Positions 18,779-18,874 of a DNA stretch of 18,874 nucleotides are shown piece by piece. A program made the translations under genes and the position numbers. Below the pieces are notes generated by a model. The model was not told the DNA's origin. It searched no databases and worked only from the letters and a program-made list of their open reading frames with translations. The DNA is taken from the NCBI GenBank assembly GCA_001953115.1, contig LSSL01000462.1, positions 1-18,874 of the forward strand, read 5' to 3'. The stretch's first letter is position 1. Every line of letters begins with the position of its first letter. Origin of the DNA: Smittium mucronatum (Eukaryota > Kickxellomycota > Harpellomycetes > Harpellales > Legeriomycetaceae).

Positions 18779-18874
18779 CACAGTGATTCGGAGGACAGCG
18801 ATTCCAGAAGAGGACCATCTAGAAACAGGAGGAACCGATCGTTTAGCACAGCTGAGATGTAGTCTAGTGCACAA

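Larger units (their letters stand above)
18610..18874. mobile_element. Edge of a probable mobile element (runs off the window)
   Basis: At about 18610 the sequence changes abruptly from very AT-rich to roughly balanced composition and stays so to the end. Two hairpins and a 43-bp tandem duplication lie within the first 170 bp of the new sequence. The reverse frame at 18677-18874 is open to the window edge, but its protein is unrecognisable and the duplicated units lie inside it, so I do not call it a gene. A long terminal repeat or other transposon end is the simplest reading, and a subtelomeric or satellite block is an alternative. No tRNA-like or primer-binding sequence could be identified. 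Confidence 0.45.

Noticed and set aside
18677..18874. 65-residue minus-strand open frame running off the window
   Set aside because: It spans the 43-bp tandem duplication and a flanking hairpin end, and has no family resemblance. It is better explained as non-coding element sequence.
1..18874. tRNA, rRNA or other structured RNA genes
   Set aside because: I saw no cloverleaf with recognisable A and B boxes and no ribosomal sequence, though a covariance-model scan would be needed to exclude small RNAs.

Overview
The window looks like a nuclear contig from a very AT-rich eukaryotic microbe, most likely a fungus. Three observations support this. The genes are split by short GT-AG introns (61-131 nt), plus one GC-AG intron. 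The first gene encodes a PDX1-type (E3-binding) pyruvate dehydrogenase subunit with a mitochondrial presequence. The second encodes a single-G-patch Spp2-type splicing factor. Coding DNA is clearly richer in G+C than the surroundings. An early-diverging AT-rich lineage would fit, but this is a guess and I cannot name the species.

Layout. 1-2930: gene-poor DNA of intermediate composition, with a short repeat relic near 73-104, small hairpins, and a minus-strand stretch (2111-2635) that reads like a decayed coding sequence. 2934-4749 (+): a seven-exon PDX1-like gene, rebuilt to 439 residues with every splice junction in frame. 5018-6208 (+): a four-exon SPP2-like gene, 318 residues, whose first intron begins with GC instead of GT. 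6209-18600: about 12.4 kb of extremely AT-rich DNA, almost without open frames. Three things stand out in it: a decayed transposase-like fragment at 7121-7435 between imperfect inverted repeats; a small three-exon coiled-coil gene on the minus strand at 10768-11363, of which only the first exon shows as a long open frame; and a roughly 2.1-kb structure (13750-15830) bounded by inverted arms of about 335 bp that are about 96% identical in their core. 18610-18874: an abrupt switch to more balanced composition, with two hairpins and a 43-bp tandem duplication. This is probably the edge of a mobile element that runs past the window end.

How the genes relate. The two well-supported genes are collinear, 268 bp apart, but serve unrelated housekeeping roles: mitochondrial pyruvate dehydrogenase assembly and spliceosome activation. 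Nothing suggests a shared pathway. The AT-rich region is best read as an accumulation zone for mobile elements that has kept one small, unrecognised gene.

The most interesting items are the hidden coiled-coil gene, whose heptad register runs unbroken across a predicted splice junction; the long young inverted repeat; and the compositional boundary at the right end. I saw no convincing multi-gene novel system. All exon models were built by eye and need transcript or homology support.
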